64,000 nt of DNA from NCBI GenBank assembly GCA_004297305.1, contig SCTR01000006.1, positions 318,129 to 382,128 on the forward strand, written 5' to 3'. Positions 53,669 through 61,026 of this stretch are shown piece by piece. The first letter of the stretch is position 1; each line of letters opens with the position of its first letter. Origin of the DNA: Actinomycetota bacterium. Lineage in GTDB: Bacteria; Actinomycetota; Actinomycetes; S36-B12; FW305-bin1. Below the pieces are notes generated by a model. It was not told where the DNA came from and did no database searches. It saw only the letters and a list, made by a program, of their open reading frames with translations. Both the position numbers and the translations under genes were made by a program.

Positions 53669-54651
53669 GCCTGCGTGACCCGGGCGGCCATCGACGCCTC
53701 GGCCAGCTTGCCCCACGTCCGCGGGTCGTACGCCTTCTTGTTGCCGACCTCGCCGTCGATCTTCAGGACACCGTCGTAGTTCTTCATGACGTGATCGACC
53801 ACCGGACGGGTGAACGCGTACTGGGTATCGGTGTCGACGTTCATCTTCACCACGCCGTAGTCGAGCGCCTCGCGGATCTCGCTGAGCAGCGAACCGGAGC
53901 CGCCGTGGAACACCAGATCGAACGGCTTGTCCTTGCCGTACTTGGCCCCCACCGCATCCTGGATGTCCTTGAGGATCGACGGCGTCAGTTTCACGTTGCC
54001 CGGCTTGTAGACGCCGTGCACGTTGCCGAACGTCGCGGCCACCATGTACCGGCCGCGCTCGCCCAGGCCGAGCGCAGCGGCGGTCGCCAGACCGTCCTCC
54101 GGAGTGGAGTACAGCTTCGCGTCGTGGGTCGCCTCGACCCCGTCCTCCTCGCCGCCGACGACGCCGATCTCCAGCTCCATCACGATCCGCGCGCGATCGC
54201 ACTTCTCCAGCAGCTCCTCGGCGATCGCGAGGTTGCGGTCCAGTTCGATGGCCGAGCCGTCCCACATATGCGAGCCGAACAGCGGCTCGCGGCCGTCGGC
54301 CACCCGCTGCAGCGAGATGTCCAACAGCGGGCGCATGAAGCCGTCGAGCTTGTCCACCGGACAGTGGTCGGTGTGCAGGGCGATGTTGACCGGGTACTTG
54401 GCGGCCGCTACGTGCGCGAACTCCGCCAGTGCCGTCGCCCCGAGCACCATGTCCTTGACCAGCTGGCCCGACGCGTATTCCGCGCCGCCCCAACTCACCT
54501 GGATGATGCCGTCGCTGTCGGCTTCGGCGAAGCCGCGCATCGCCGCGAGAACGGTCTGCGACGACGTGCAGTTGATCGCCGGATAGGCGAAGGCGCCCGC
54601 CTTCGCCCGGTCCAGCATCTGGGCGTATACCTCAGGGGACGCGATGGGCAC
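53629..54651 (-). CDS. fba: class II fructose-bisphosphate aldolase
   Basis: Zinc-dependent cleavage of fructose 1,6-bisphosphate in glycolysis and the reverse in gluconeogenesis. The 340 residues show FAYPAINCTSSQTVLAAM, the metal/active-site segment IALHTDHCPVDKLDGFM, VMELEIGVVGGEEDGVE, TFGNVHGVYKPGNVKL and DLVFHGGSGSLLSEIREAL with the phosphate loop. It starts at GTG 54651 (MPIASPEVYAQM). It ends inside the DUF72 start and begins 5 bases after the TrmH gene end, so they form an operon. Confidence 0.95.
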   Translation of the reverse strand: MPIASPEVYAQMLDRAKAGAFAYPAINCTSSQTVLAAMRGFAEADSDGIIQVSWGGAEYASGQLVKDMVLGATALAEFAHVAAAKYPVNIALHTDHCPVDKLDGFMRPLLDISLQRVADGREPLFGSHMWDGSAIELDRNLAIAEELLEKCDRARIVMELEIGVVGGEEDGVEATHDAKLYSTPEDGLATAAALGLGERGRYMVAATFGNVHGVYKPGNVKLTPSILKDIQDAVGAKYGKDKPFDLVFHGGSGSLLSEIREALDYGVVKMNVDTDTQYAFTRPVVDHVMKNYDGVLKIDGEVGNKKAYDPRTWGKLAEASMAARVTQACEDLRSSGTKLS

Positions 54652-54656
54652 GGCGC

Positions 54657-55331
54657 TCAACTCCTCGATCCGGCGGCCGGGCCATCCTGGCAGAAGACGT
54701 GACGGCGTACCCAGGCATGCATCGCGATCGCAGCAGCAGCGCCGGCGTTGATCGACCGGGTCGAGCCGAACTGCGCGATAGACACGGTCGCCGCAGCACC
54801 GGCGCGGGCGGCCTCGGAGAGTCCCGGGCCTTCCTGGCCGAACAGCAGCACGCAGGCCGGCGGCAGCGCGTAGGTCTCGAGCGGTACGGCGCCGGGAAGG
54901 TTGTCGACGCCGACCACGGGCAACCCGTGGGCACTCGCCCAGCCGAGCAACTCCTCGACGGTCCGGTGGTGCCGGATGTGCTGGTACCGGTCGGTCACCA
55001 TCGCGCCGCGGCGGTTCCACCGGCGCCGCCCGACGATGTGGACCTCGGCGGCCAGGAAGGCGTTCGCCGTACGCACCACCGAGCCGATGTTGAGGTCGTG
55101 GGCGAAGTTCTCCACCGCGACGTGGAACGGGTGCCGCCGGCTGTCCAGGTCCGCCACGATCGCCTCGACCCGCCAGTACCGGTACCGGTCGGCCACGTTG
55201 CGGTGGTCACCTTCGGCCAGCAGCTGCGGGTCGAGCCGGTCGTCGTCCGGCCACGGCTGCGGATGCGGTCCGAGGCCGGGTCCGCCCGGGTCAGCCGGCG
55301 GCACGTGACCGTCGTCGAGGCCGGTCACCAC
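54657..55331 (-). CDS. TrmH/SpoU-family RNA 2'-O-methyltransferase
   Basis: A 224-residue SPOUT methyltransferase. Motif 1 is NIGSVVRTANAFLAAEVHIVGRRRWNRRG, motif 2 is LLFGQEGPGLSEAA, motif 3 is STRSINAGAAAAIAMHAW. These form the trefoil-knot SAM-binding site. The target RNA (tRNA or rRNA) is not known. Before the domain lies an N-terminal segment PWPDDDRLDPQLLAEGDHRNVADRYRYWRVEAIV typical for the actinobacterial members beside fba. Start GTG 55331 (or 55328). Divergent from the DedA gene with 51 bases between. Confidence 0.87.
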   Translation of the reverse strand: MVTGLDDGHVPPADPGGPGLGPHPQPWPDDDRLDPQLLAEGDHRNVADRYRYWRVEAIVADLDSRRHPFHVAVENFAHDLNIGSVVRTANAFLAAEVHIVGRRRWNRRGAMVTDRYQHIRHHRTVEELLGWASAHGLPVVGVDNLPGAVPLETYALPPACVLLFGQEGPGLSEAARAGAAATVSIAQFGSTRSINAGAAAAIAMHAWVRRHVFCQDGPAAGSRS

Positions 55332-55382
55332 CCGCGGAGGCCCTTCACCACGAGTCGGGACCCTAACGACCACTAGCCTGCC

Positions 55383-56150
55383 GTGATGCGCTTCGCCGAT
55401 CAGCTCGCCCTGCTGCCCGACTGGCTCGACCCCATCGAGATCGTCTCGCGCTACGGCAGCGCCGCGTTCTGGATCGCCGTACTGATCATCTTGGCCGAGT
55501 GCGGGATCTTCATCGGCTTCTTCCTGCCGGGCGATTCGCTGCTGTTCGTCGTCGGCCTGCTCATCGCACAAGGCGCCATCGACATCAACATCTGGGTCGC
55601 CGCGGCAATCCTGTCCGCCGCGGCTGTCGCCGGGAACCTCGTCGGGTACGGCGTCGGGGCCTGGCTCGGCCCGCACCTGTTCGACCGGCCGGACTCGAGG
55701 CTGTTCAAACGCAAGCATCTGGACCGGGCGCACGCCTTCTTCGAGCGGTACGGGGCGCCGGCGATCATCCTGGCCCGCTTCGTGCCGATCGTGCGGACGT
55801 TCATCACGGCAGTCGCCGGCATCGCCCGCATGAACTTCAAGGCCTACGCGCTGTACTCGGCGATCGGCGGTGTGATCTGGGCGGCCGGGTTCACGATCCT
55901 CGGCTACTACCTCGGCAACGTCGCGTTCATCAAGAACAACATCGAGGTGCTGACGATCCTGATCGTCCTGGTGTCGGTCATCCCGATCGCCATCGAGATG
56001 ATCCGGCACCGCCACGACGCGCCACTGCTACCCGAGGACGCCCCGCTACCGGCTGACGACGCCTTGCTCGCCGGACCGGACGGAACCGCGGCGGACGCGC
56101 CGGGCACCGGCGCTCGCGACGACACCCCGACACCGGGGCAGGTCGGCTGA
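55383..56150 (+). CDS. DedA family membrane protein
   Basis: A 255-residue DedA/SNARE-associated membrane protein, a family linked to lipid flipping and membrane homeostasis. Typical marks are IFIGFFLPGDSLLFVVGLLIA, the re-entrant ANLVGYGVG-like VAGNLVGYGVGAWLG, FFERYGAPAIILARFVPIVRTFITAVAGIARM and IGGVIWAAGFTILGYYLG, with the conserved Arg of FVPIVRTF. The C-terminal 40 residues are an acidic, disordered tail. GTG 55383 and ATG 55386 are both possible. It ends 3 bases before the convergent pyrE stop. Confidence 0.9.
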   Translation: MMRFADQLALLPDWLDPIEIVSRYGSAAFWIAVLIILAECGIFIGFFLPGDSLLFVVGLLIAQGAIDINIWVAAAILSAAAVAGNLVGYGVGAWLGPHLFDRPDSRLFKRKHLDRAHAFFERYGAPAIILARFVPIVRTFITAVAGIARMNFKAYALYSAIGGVIWAAGFTILGYYLGNVAFIKNNIEVLTILIVLVSVIPIAIEMIRHRHDAPLLPEDAPLPADDALLAGPDGTAADAPGTGARDDTPTPGQVG

Positions 56151-56153
56151 GGG

Positions 56154-56717
56154 CTACAGCCCGAGGTCGGCGAGCGAATACGCGGCGCGGTAACCGAGAC
56201 CGGCCGCCGAGACGGCGTCGGCGGCACCCCGCTCGACGATGACGGCGACGCCGACCACCTCGGCGCCCGCTTCCTGCAAGGCCGTCACGGCGGTGAGCAC
56301 CGAGCCGCCGGTCGTCGAGGTGTCCTCGACGGCGAGGACTCGCCGGCCGGCAACGTCCGGCCCCTCGATCCGGCGCTGCAGCCCGTGCTGCTTGGCCTCT
56401 TTGCGGACGACGAAGGCGTCGAGGCGGCGGCCCCGAGCTGCCGCTGCATGCAACATCGCCGTGGCGACCGGATCTGCGCCCAAGGTCAGCCCGCCGACCG
56501 CGTCGTACTGCAGGTCCGCGGTCAGCCCGAGCATGACGGCGCCGACCAGCGGGGCAGCCGCGCTGTCGAGGGTGACGCGGCGCAGGTCGACGTAGTAGTC
56601 GGCCTCCCGCCCGGACGACAGCACGACCCGGCCGCGCACCACGGCCTTGTCGAGGATGTGGGAGCGCAGCGCAGCGCGATCGGTGTCGTACGACGATGAC
56701 GCGGTCGCGGTAGCCAT
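56154..56717 (-). CDS. pyrE: orotate phosphoribosyltransferase
   Basis: Joins orotate to PRPP in UMP synthesis. The 187-residue enzyme shows SSGREADYYVDLRRVTLDS, VGGLTLGADPVATAMLHAAA, VRKEAKQHGLQRRIEG and the PRPP motif VLAVEDTSTTGGSVLTAV. It is complete and stands in the conserved actinobacterial neighbourhood of fba, TrmH and the SDR/aminotransferase genes. Starts at ATG 56717. Confidence 0.96.
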   Translation of the reverse strand: MATATASSSYDTDRAALRSHILDKAVVRGRVVLSSGREADYYVDLRRVTLDSAAAPLVGAVMLGLTADLQYDAVGGLTLGADPVATAMLHAAAARGRRLDAFVVRKEAKQHGLQRRIEGPDVAGRRVLAVEDTSTTGGSVLTAVTALQEAGAEVVGVAVIVERGAADAVSAAGLGYRAAYSLADLGL

Positions 56718-56797
56718 GGCGGCGGAGCCTAGCGAGTCGCCACAGCCGGTCCGTGTCGCGACCGGGCGCCGTTCGTCCCGTGCGTCAGGCTGGCGCC

Positions 56798-57316
56798 ATG
56801 ACCGTCGGCACCGTGGTGTTGTGCCCGGCGGCACCCGGCGAGCCCGCGGTCGACTGGGACGACATCGCCGAGTCGCTGGTGGACCACGGCGTCCGGGTGG
56901 TCCGGCCCAATGTGCCTGCCCTGCACGACGAGCCGGGCGGCGAGGCACTGCGTACCGCGCACTGGGTCGCCCACTGCGCAGTCTCGTTGTCCGCGTCGAG
57001 TTCGGCGGCCGGATCCGGACTGCGCGAACCACTGCTGCTGGTCACCGTGGGCGGCGCCGGCCCGATGCTGCCGGCGCTGGGCTTCGCGCAGCGGGCCGCA
57101 CGCCGCACCGTCGGCGGTTACGTCCTGGTGGACGCGGCGCTGCCGCAGCACGGCAGCGCGCCGGACTGGCCGGACGCGCCGGTGACGGTGCTGCTCACCG
57201 CCGCGGCGAGCGACGCTGCTCGATCAGCGGCGCTGCAGGCGAGGCTGCGCGGCTGGGATACCCGCCCGACGCCCGACCTGGCGACCGAGCTTGCGACTAT
57301 CGCGTTGCAGCCGTAG
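56798..57316 (+). CDS. hypothetical protein, possibly alpha/beta-hydrolase-like
   Basis: A 172-residue protein with beta-strand-like starts TVGTVVLCPAAPGEP and LLLVTVGGAGPMLPALGFAQ, VGGYVLVDAALP, and VTVLLTAAASDAARSAALQARLRGW. The strand-loop-helix order resembles a small alpha/beta-hydrolase or Rossmann-like fold, but the usual nucleophile motif G-x-S-x-G is absent (GGAGP is in its place), so activity is doubtful. The same arrangement of this gene opposite pyrE may be conserved. ATG 56798. Confidence 0.55.
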   Translation: MTVGTVVLCPAAPGEPAVDWDDIAESLVDHGVRVVRPNVPALHDEPGGEALRTAHWVAHCAVSLSASSSAAGSGLREPLLLVTVGGAGPMLPALGFAQRAARRTVGGYVLVDAALPQHGSAPDWPDAPVTVLLTAAASDAARSAALQARLRGWDTRPTPDLATELATIALQP

Positions 57317-57380
57317 GTCTTTCCCGCTACCCGCGTTGTCGGCTTGCGGCGGCGTCGCGTTCGCCACGACCGGGGCCGCA

Positions 57381-58148
57381 TCAGCCCCGGCGGCCCGGCC
57401 AGCGGCGGGACACCACCCGGAGCACGGCGTACGGCAGCCGCGGCACGACGAGCGAGGCCAGCCGGTACGGCGCCCCGGCCACACTGACCGCCCGGCCGCG
57501 ACCGGCGTCACGCAGGGCCGTGCTCACCACCTCCTCGGCCGACAGCCAGACCCACTCCGGCAAGCCGGACGTGTCGATGTCGGCGCGGTCGTGGAACGCG
57601 GTGTGCACGAAGCCAGGGCACACCGCGACGACGCGCACGCCGGTGCCGTCCAGCCGCATCGCCAGTCCGGTGCTGAACGAGGTGACCCAGGCCTTGGCCG
57701 CGGCGTACGTCGAACCGGGGACCCAGGCGCCCACGCTGCTGACGTTGAGCACGACGCCGCGGCCACGCGCGAGCATCCCCGGCAGTGCCGTATGGGTCAG
57801 CCGCAGGACAGCGGTGACCAGGACGTCGAGCAGCCGTTGCTCGTCGTCGACGTTGGTCGTGACGAACGACCGACCCAGCGAGAAGCCCGCGTTGTTGACC
57901 AGCACCGTGATCGGGCGCCGCTCGTCGGCCAGCCGTTCCTCGACCGCGGCCAGTTCCTCCTCGTCGGCCAGGTCGACGGCGAGGACCTCGCAGGCCACCC
58001 CGTGCTCGGTGCTGAGCACGCTGGCCACCTCGTCGAGCCGGTCGGCGTCGCGCGCGACCAGGACGAGGTCGTGACCGCGGGCGGCCAGCTGCACGGCGAA
58101 CTGGTAGCCCAGGCCCGAGGTCGCGCCGGTGACCAGAGCGGTACTCAT
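57381..58148 (-). CDS. SDR family oxidoreductase
   Basis: A 255-residue short-chain dehydrogenase: TALVTGATSGLGYQFAVQLAARGHDLVLVARD, VLVNNAGFSLGRSF, GVVLNVSSVGAWVPGS and the active site STYAAAKAWVTSF. Then VVAVCPGFVHTAFHDR. This is the 'DltE/YqjQ-like' type common in actinobacteria. It lies between pyrE and the DapC-like gene. Start ATG 58148 (MSTALVTG). Substrate unknown. Confidence 0.82.
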   Translation of the reverse strand: MSTALVTGATSGLGYQFAVQLAARGHDLVLVARDADRLDEVASVLSTEHGVACEVLAVDLADEEELAAVEERLADERRPITVLVNNAGFSLGRSFVTTNVDDEQRLLDVLVTAVLRLTHTALPGMLARGRGVVLNVSSVGAWVPGSTYAAAKAWVTSFSTGLAMRLDGTGVRVVAVCPGFVHTAFHDRADIDTSGLPEWVWLSAEEVVSTALRDAGRGRAVSVAGAPYRLASLVVPRLPYAVLRVVSRRWPGRRG

Positions 58149-58198
58149 GGCCGGAACCGTACGGGGCACCGGCTGGCCGCGCCGTACCCTTGCCGCTC

Positions 58199-59371
58199 AT
58201 GGTCGGCCGGTCGCCCGAACTCGTCGCACGGATGCTGCCGCACGCCACCAGCGTCTTCGGGCAGATGTCGGCCCTCGCCGCGCGAACCGGAGCCATCAAC
58301 CTCGGCCAGGGATACCCCGACACCGACGGTCCCGACGAGCTGAAAGCCATTGCCTGCCAGGCGATCAGCGACGGCCGCGGCAACCAGTACCCGCCGGCGC
58401 ACGGGCTGCCGCAGCTCCGGGACGCCATCGCGGCCCACCAGCAGCGGTGGTACGGGCTGTCGGTCGACCCCGCCGACGGTGTCGTCGTCGGAACCGGCGC
58501 GTCGGAGATCCTCGCGGCCGCGCTGCTCGCGCTGCTGGAACCCGGCGACGAGGTGCTCGTCTTCGAGCCGTGGTTCGACATCTACGCGGCGGGCATCGCG
58601 CTGGCCGGCGGCGTACGGGTGTCCGTCCCGCTGGTCGCGCCGGCGTTCCGGCCCGATCTGGCTGCGTTGCGGGCGGCCGTGACCGCGCGCACCCGGCTCA
58701 TCCTGCTGAACTCGCCCCACAACCCGACGGGGGTGGTGTTCACCGCGGCCGAGTTGACGGAGATCGCCCGGATCGCCGTCGACCACGACCTGCTCGTCGT
58801 CAGCGACGAGGCCTACGAACACCTGTGGTTCGACGAGCACCGCCATATCCCGATCGCGACGTTGCCCGGCATGGCCGAGCGGACGCTGACGGTCGGCAGC
58901 GGCGGCAAGTCGTTCTCGTTCACCGGATGGAAGGTCGGTTGGGGCAGCGGCCCGGCCGACCTGGTCGGCGCCGTACGGGTCGTACGCCAGCACCTGTCGT
59001 ATGTCAGCGGCGGCCCGTTCCAGTGGGCCATGGCCGCGGGGCTGGAACTGCCGGACAGCTATTTCGAGAATCTGCGCGCCTCGTTGCAGTCCCGCCGAGA
59101 CCTGTTCTGCGACGGGCTGACCGGGCTGGGGCTGCCCGTCGAACAACCGCAGGGGACGTATTTCGTGACGACCGACGTCCGGCCGCTCGGGTACGACGAC
59201 GGCGTGGCCTTCTGCGACGAGCTGCCCGAGCGCGCCGGCGTGGCGGCCATCCCGGTGCGAGTGCTCTGCGACGATCCCGAGGTCGCCGCGACCACGGTGC
59301 GCTGGACGTTCTGCAAACGGCCGGAGGTGCTCACGACCGCGCTGGACCGGCTCCGCGCCGCCTTCGGCTGA
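58199..59371 (+). CDS. dapC: pyridoxal-phosphate aminotransferase, DapC-like
   Basis: A 390-residue fold-type I aminotransferase. INLGQGYPDTDGPDELK is the start pattern, GTGASEILAAALLAL binds PLP, HNPTGVVFTAAELTEIA and SDEAYEHLWF follow, and the Schiff-base Lys is in SGGKSFSFTGWKVGWGSG. It matches the mycobacterial N-succinyldiaminopimelate aminotransferase of the lysine/peptidoglycan pathway well, but close homologues also act on methionine or kynurenine. Start ATG 58199. It ends 21 bases before the palindromic element copy C. Confidence 0.8.
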   Translation: MVGRSPELVARMLPHATSVFGQMSALAARTGAINLGQGYPDTDGPDELKAIACQAISDGRGNQYPPAHGLPQLRDAIAAHQQRWYGLSVDPADGVVVGTGASEILAAALLALLEPGDEVLVFEPWFDIYAAGIALAGGVRVSVPLVAPAFRPDLAALRAAVTARTRLILLNSPHNPTGVVFTAAELTEIARIAVDHDLLVVSDEAYEHLWFDEHRHIPIATLPGMAERTLTVGSGGKSFSFTGWKVGWGSGPADLVGAVRVVRQHLSYVSGGPFQWAMAAGLELPDSYFENLRASLQSRRDLFCDGLTGLGLPVEQPQGTYFVTTDVRPLGYDDGVAFCDELPERAGVAAIPVRVLCDDPEVAATTVRWTFCKRPEVLTTALDRLRAAFG

Positions 59372-59392
59372 CGCTGGCACACCCGCGCGGTG

Positions 59393-59448
59393 CCACCGCA
59401 ACGGCGGCCAACGGCACCCGGTTGCCGGCCCTTGCGGTGGCTTCGCGG
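59393..59448. repeat. 56-bp palindromic element, copy C
   Basis: Arms GCCACCGCAA (59392-59401) and TTGCGGTGGC (59432-59441) form a 10-bp stem. From CCACCGC to CGCGG it is 56 bases, like copies A and B; the inside differs (CGGCGGCCAACGGC...GTTGCCGGCCC). Its right end runs into the left 72-bp direct repeat. It lies 150 bases before the AbiEi gene and after dapC. Confidence 0.8.
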
Positions 59449-59510
59449 TGACGTTCAGGCCGCGCGGGTCACGGTGAGGCCGGCGCTGGTGCCGTCGGGG
59501 CCCGGATCGG
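59439..59510. repeat. left 72-bp direct repeat flanking the AbiE module (clpB 3'-end copy)
   Basis: It starts GGCTTCGCGGTGACGTTCAG and ends GGCCCGGATCGG. It is identical to 60955-61026 except for C instead of G at 59452. In the right copy this sequence holds the last codons of clpB on the minus strand (stop at 60971). So this left copy is a stranded clpB tail: its minus-strand frame reads [12 protein letters not shown] then stop, without the rest of clpB. Confidence 0.93.
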
Positions 59511-59594
59511 GCGACCGTCGGGACGTCGCCTGCGCCGCACTGGCGGGCGTCTTGGCGTTGGTCACGACACTACTGTTTTCGGTATGGTTGTGAC
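59511..59594 (+). promoter_or_regulatory. probable leaderless promoter and operator of the AbiE operon
   Basis: TATGGT (59583-59588) fits a -10 TANNNT box and ends 6 bases before the ATG of AbiEi. There is no ribosome-binding site, so a leaderless mRNA is likely. TTGGTC at 59558 is a weak -35 candidate. The near-perfect inverted repeat GTCACGAC (59561-59568) / GTTGTGAC (59587-59594) covers the promoter. AbiEi antitoxins bind inverted repeats in their own promoter, so this is a good autoregulatory operator. Confidence 0.55.
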
Positions 59595-60137
59595 ATGGCT
59601 GCCCACGTGAAGTACCGAACGATCGTGCGCGAGATCGCGCTCGATCACCATGGCTACGTCACGACGAAGGCGGCCGCCGAGGCCGGGGTCCCAGCGGTGG
59701 AACTGCCCAAGCTTGCCGCCCGGGGCGGTCTGGACAACGTCTCGTACGGGCTGTACCGGATGCCCGACATTCCGCCGACGGCATATGACCAGTTCGCGGA
59801 GGCGCTTCTGCGAGCGGGCGAGGGGGCTTACCTTCATGGGGAGTCGGTGCTCGCTCTTCTCGGCCTGGCCGACGTCAACCCTCGACGGATCAAGGTGGCC
59901 GTCCGTCGACGCGCCCGCCCCAAGCTGCCGCCGTTCGTCGAACTGACCCGCGTCAAAGACGAGGCCCGAACCACGCTCTACGAGGGCCTGGCGGCGCAAT
60001 CAGTGGCCGACTCCATCCTTGAGTGCCGCGGCCGCATTGAGACCGAGCGTCTGCTGGACGCCGCCAAACAGGCTCGTAGCAGCGGACTGCTGACCACGAC
60101 GGAATGGCAGCACGTACGAAAGGAACTTCGGTCGTGA
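59595..60137 (+). CDS. AbiEi-family antitoxin
   Basis: A 180-residue protein: winged-helix start KYRTIVREIALDHHGYVTTKAAAEAGVPAVELPKLAARGGLDNVSYGLYRMPDIPPTAYDQFAEALLRAG, then the AbiEi C-terminal part GAYLHGESVLALLGLADVNPRRIKVAV and LYEGLAAQSVADSIL. AbiEi proteins repress their own operon and block the AbiEii toxin (type IV toxin-antitoxin/phage abortive infection). Its stop overlaps the toxin GTG (GTGA, 60134-60137). The local codon use is visibly less GC-rich than the neighbours. The start is leaderless. Confidence 0.85.
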   Translation: MAAHVKYRTIVREIALDHHGYVTTKAAAEAGVPAVELPKLAARGGLDNVSYGLYRMPDIPPTAYDQFAEALLRAGEGAYLHGESVLALLGLADVNPRRIKVAVRRRARPKLPPFVELTRVKDEARTTLYEGLAAQSVADSILECRGRIETERLLDAAKQARSSGLLTTTEWQHVRKELRS

Positions 60138-60967
60138 GCTACATCGACGCGCCGACGAATGTGCGCTCGCTGGAGCAGCGTATCCGCAACCTCGCGGGTA
60201 GCGACGGCGTTGCCCTGCGGCGTCGAGTCGGAATGGCTCTTGTTGTGGTCAGCCAGATGGTGCCCGAGGGCGCGATCAAGGGCGGCAGCGCCATGGCCCT
60301 GCGCTACGGGCGCGAGACCCGCTTCACCCGTGATCTCGACGCTGCGCGAGTTCAGCCACTCGCCAGATATCGCAGCGACTTCGAGGACTCACTGGCGGCA
60401 GGGTGGGCGGGGTTCACCGGGCGGCTGGTGGAGAAGGCTGCACCGCGCCCAACCGCCGTGCCGACGGCCTACCTCATGCAACCATTCGAGGTGAAGCTGG
60501 ACTATCTGGGCAGGCCGTGGTGCACGGTGAAGTTCGAGCTCGGCTACAACGAGATTGGTGATGCCGACGAACCCGAGTATCAGCTTGCTTCCGACTTGGT
60601 CGGACTCTTCACCGAGGTTGGCCTCGAGATACCGAGACCGGTACCGGTCCTGCGGGCCGACCATCAAATCGCGCAGAAACTTCATGCTGTCTCAAGCGAG
60701 CGAAGTGAACGTGCGCGAGACCTGGTTGACCTTCAACTCCTCGATCGAGGCGACGATCTCGACCTGACGCAGGTCGACGCGATCTGTGTCCGACTCTTTG
60801 CCTACCGACGTCAGCAGACATGGCCGCCCACAGTCGTCGTCGGCAACCAGTGGGACACGCTCTATGCACAGGCGGCCGACGGCCTCGACGTCCTCCCAAC
60901 GGTCGACGCTGCCGTTGAGTGGGTCAACGAGTTTGTCCGACGTATTGCGGCGGCGGCTTCGCGGTGA
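60134..60967 (+). CDS. AbiEii/AbiGii-family nucleotidyltransferase toxin
   Basis: A 277-residue nucleotidyltransferase. GGS at 50-52 and DLD at 67-69 (TRDLDAA) are the two-part catalytic motif; MQPFEVKLDYLG and HQIAQKLHAVSSER, ARDLVDLQLL fit the other motifs of AbiEii toxins that block growth by modifying tRNA or similar. Start GTG 60134 overlaps the antitoxin stop. The final codons (A-S-R-stop) lie in the right 72-bp repeat, 3 bases before the stop of convergent clpB. Codon use is less GC-rich than clpB, a sign of transfer. Confidence 0.85.
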   Translation: MSYIDAPTNVRSLEQRIRNLAGSDGVALRRRVGMALVVVSQMVPEGAIKGGSAMALRYGRETRFTRDLDAARVQPLARYRSDFEDSLAAGWAGFTGRLVEKAAPRPTAVPTAYLMQPFEVKLDYLGRPWCTVKFELGYNEIGDADEPEYQLASDLVGLFTEVGLEIPRPVPVLRADHQIAQKLHAVSSERSERARDLVDLQLLDRGDDLDLTQVDAICVRLFAYRRQQTWPPTVVVGNQWDTLYAQAADGLDVLPTVDAAVEWVNEFVRRIAAAASR

Positions 60968-61026
60968 GGTTCAGGCCGCGCGGGTCACGGTGAGGCCGGC
61001 GCTGGTGCCGTCGGGGCCCGGATCGG
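60955..61026. repeat. right 72-bp direct repeat, native clpB 3' end
   Basis: Same sequence as 59439-59510 with one change (G at 60968). It supplies the stop codon of the AbiEii toxin on the plus strand and the last 18 codons and stop of clpB on the minus strand. The two copies start 1516 bases apart and bracket the AbiE pair exactly. Confidence 0.93.

Noticed and set aside
60104-60133. ATG-like start of AbiEii at 60104
   Set aside because: It would overlap the antitoxin by 34 bases; the GTG at 60134 overlaps the stop as GTGA and begins MSYIDAP, a better fit.
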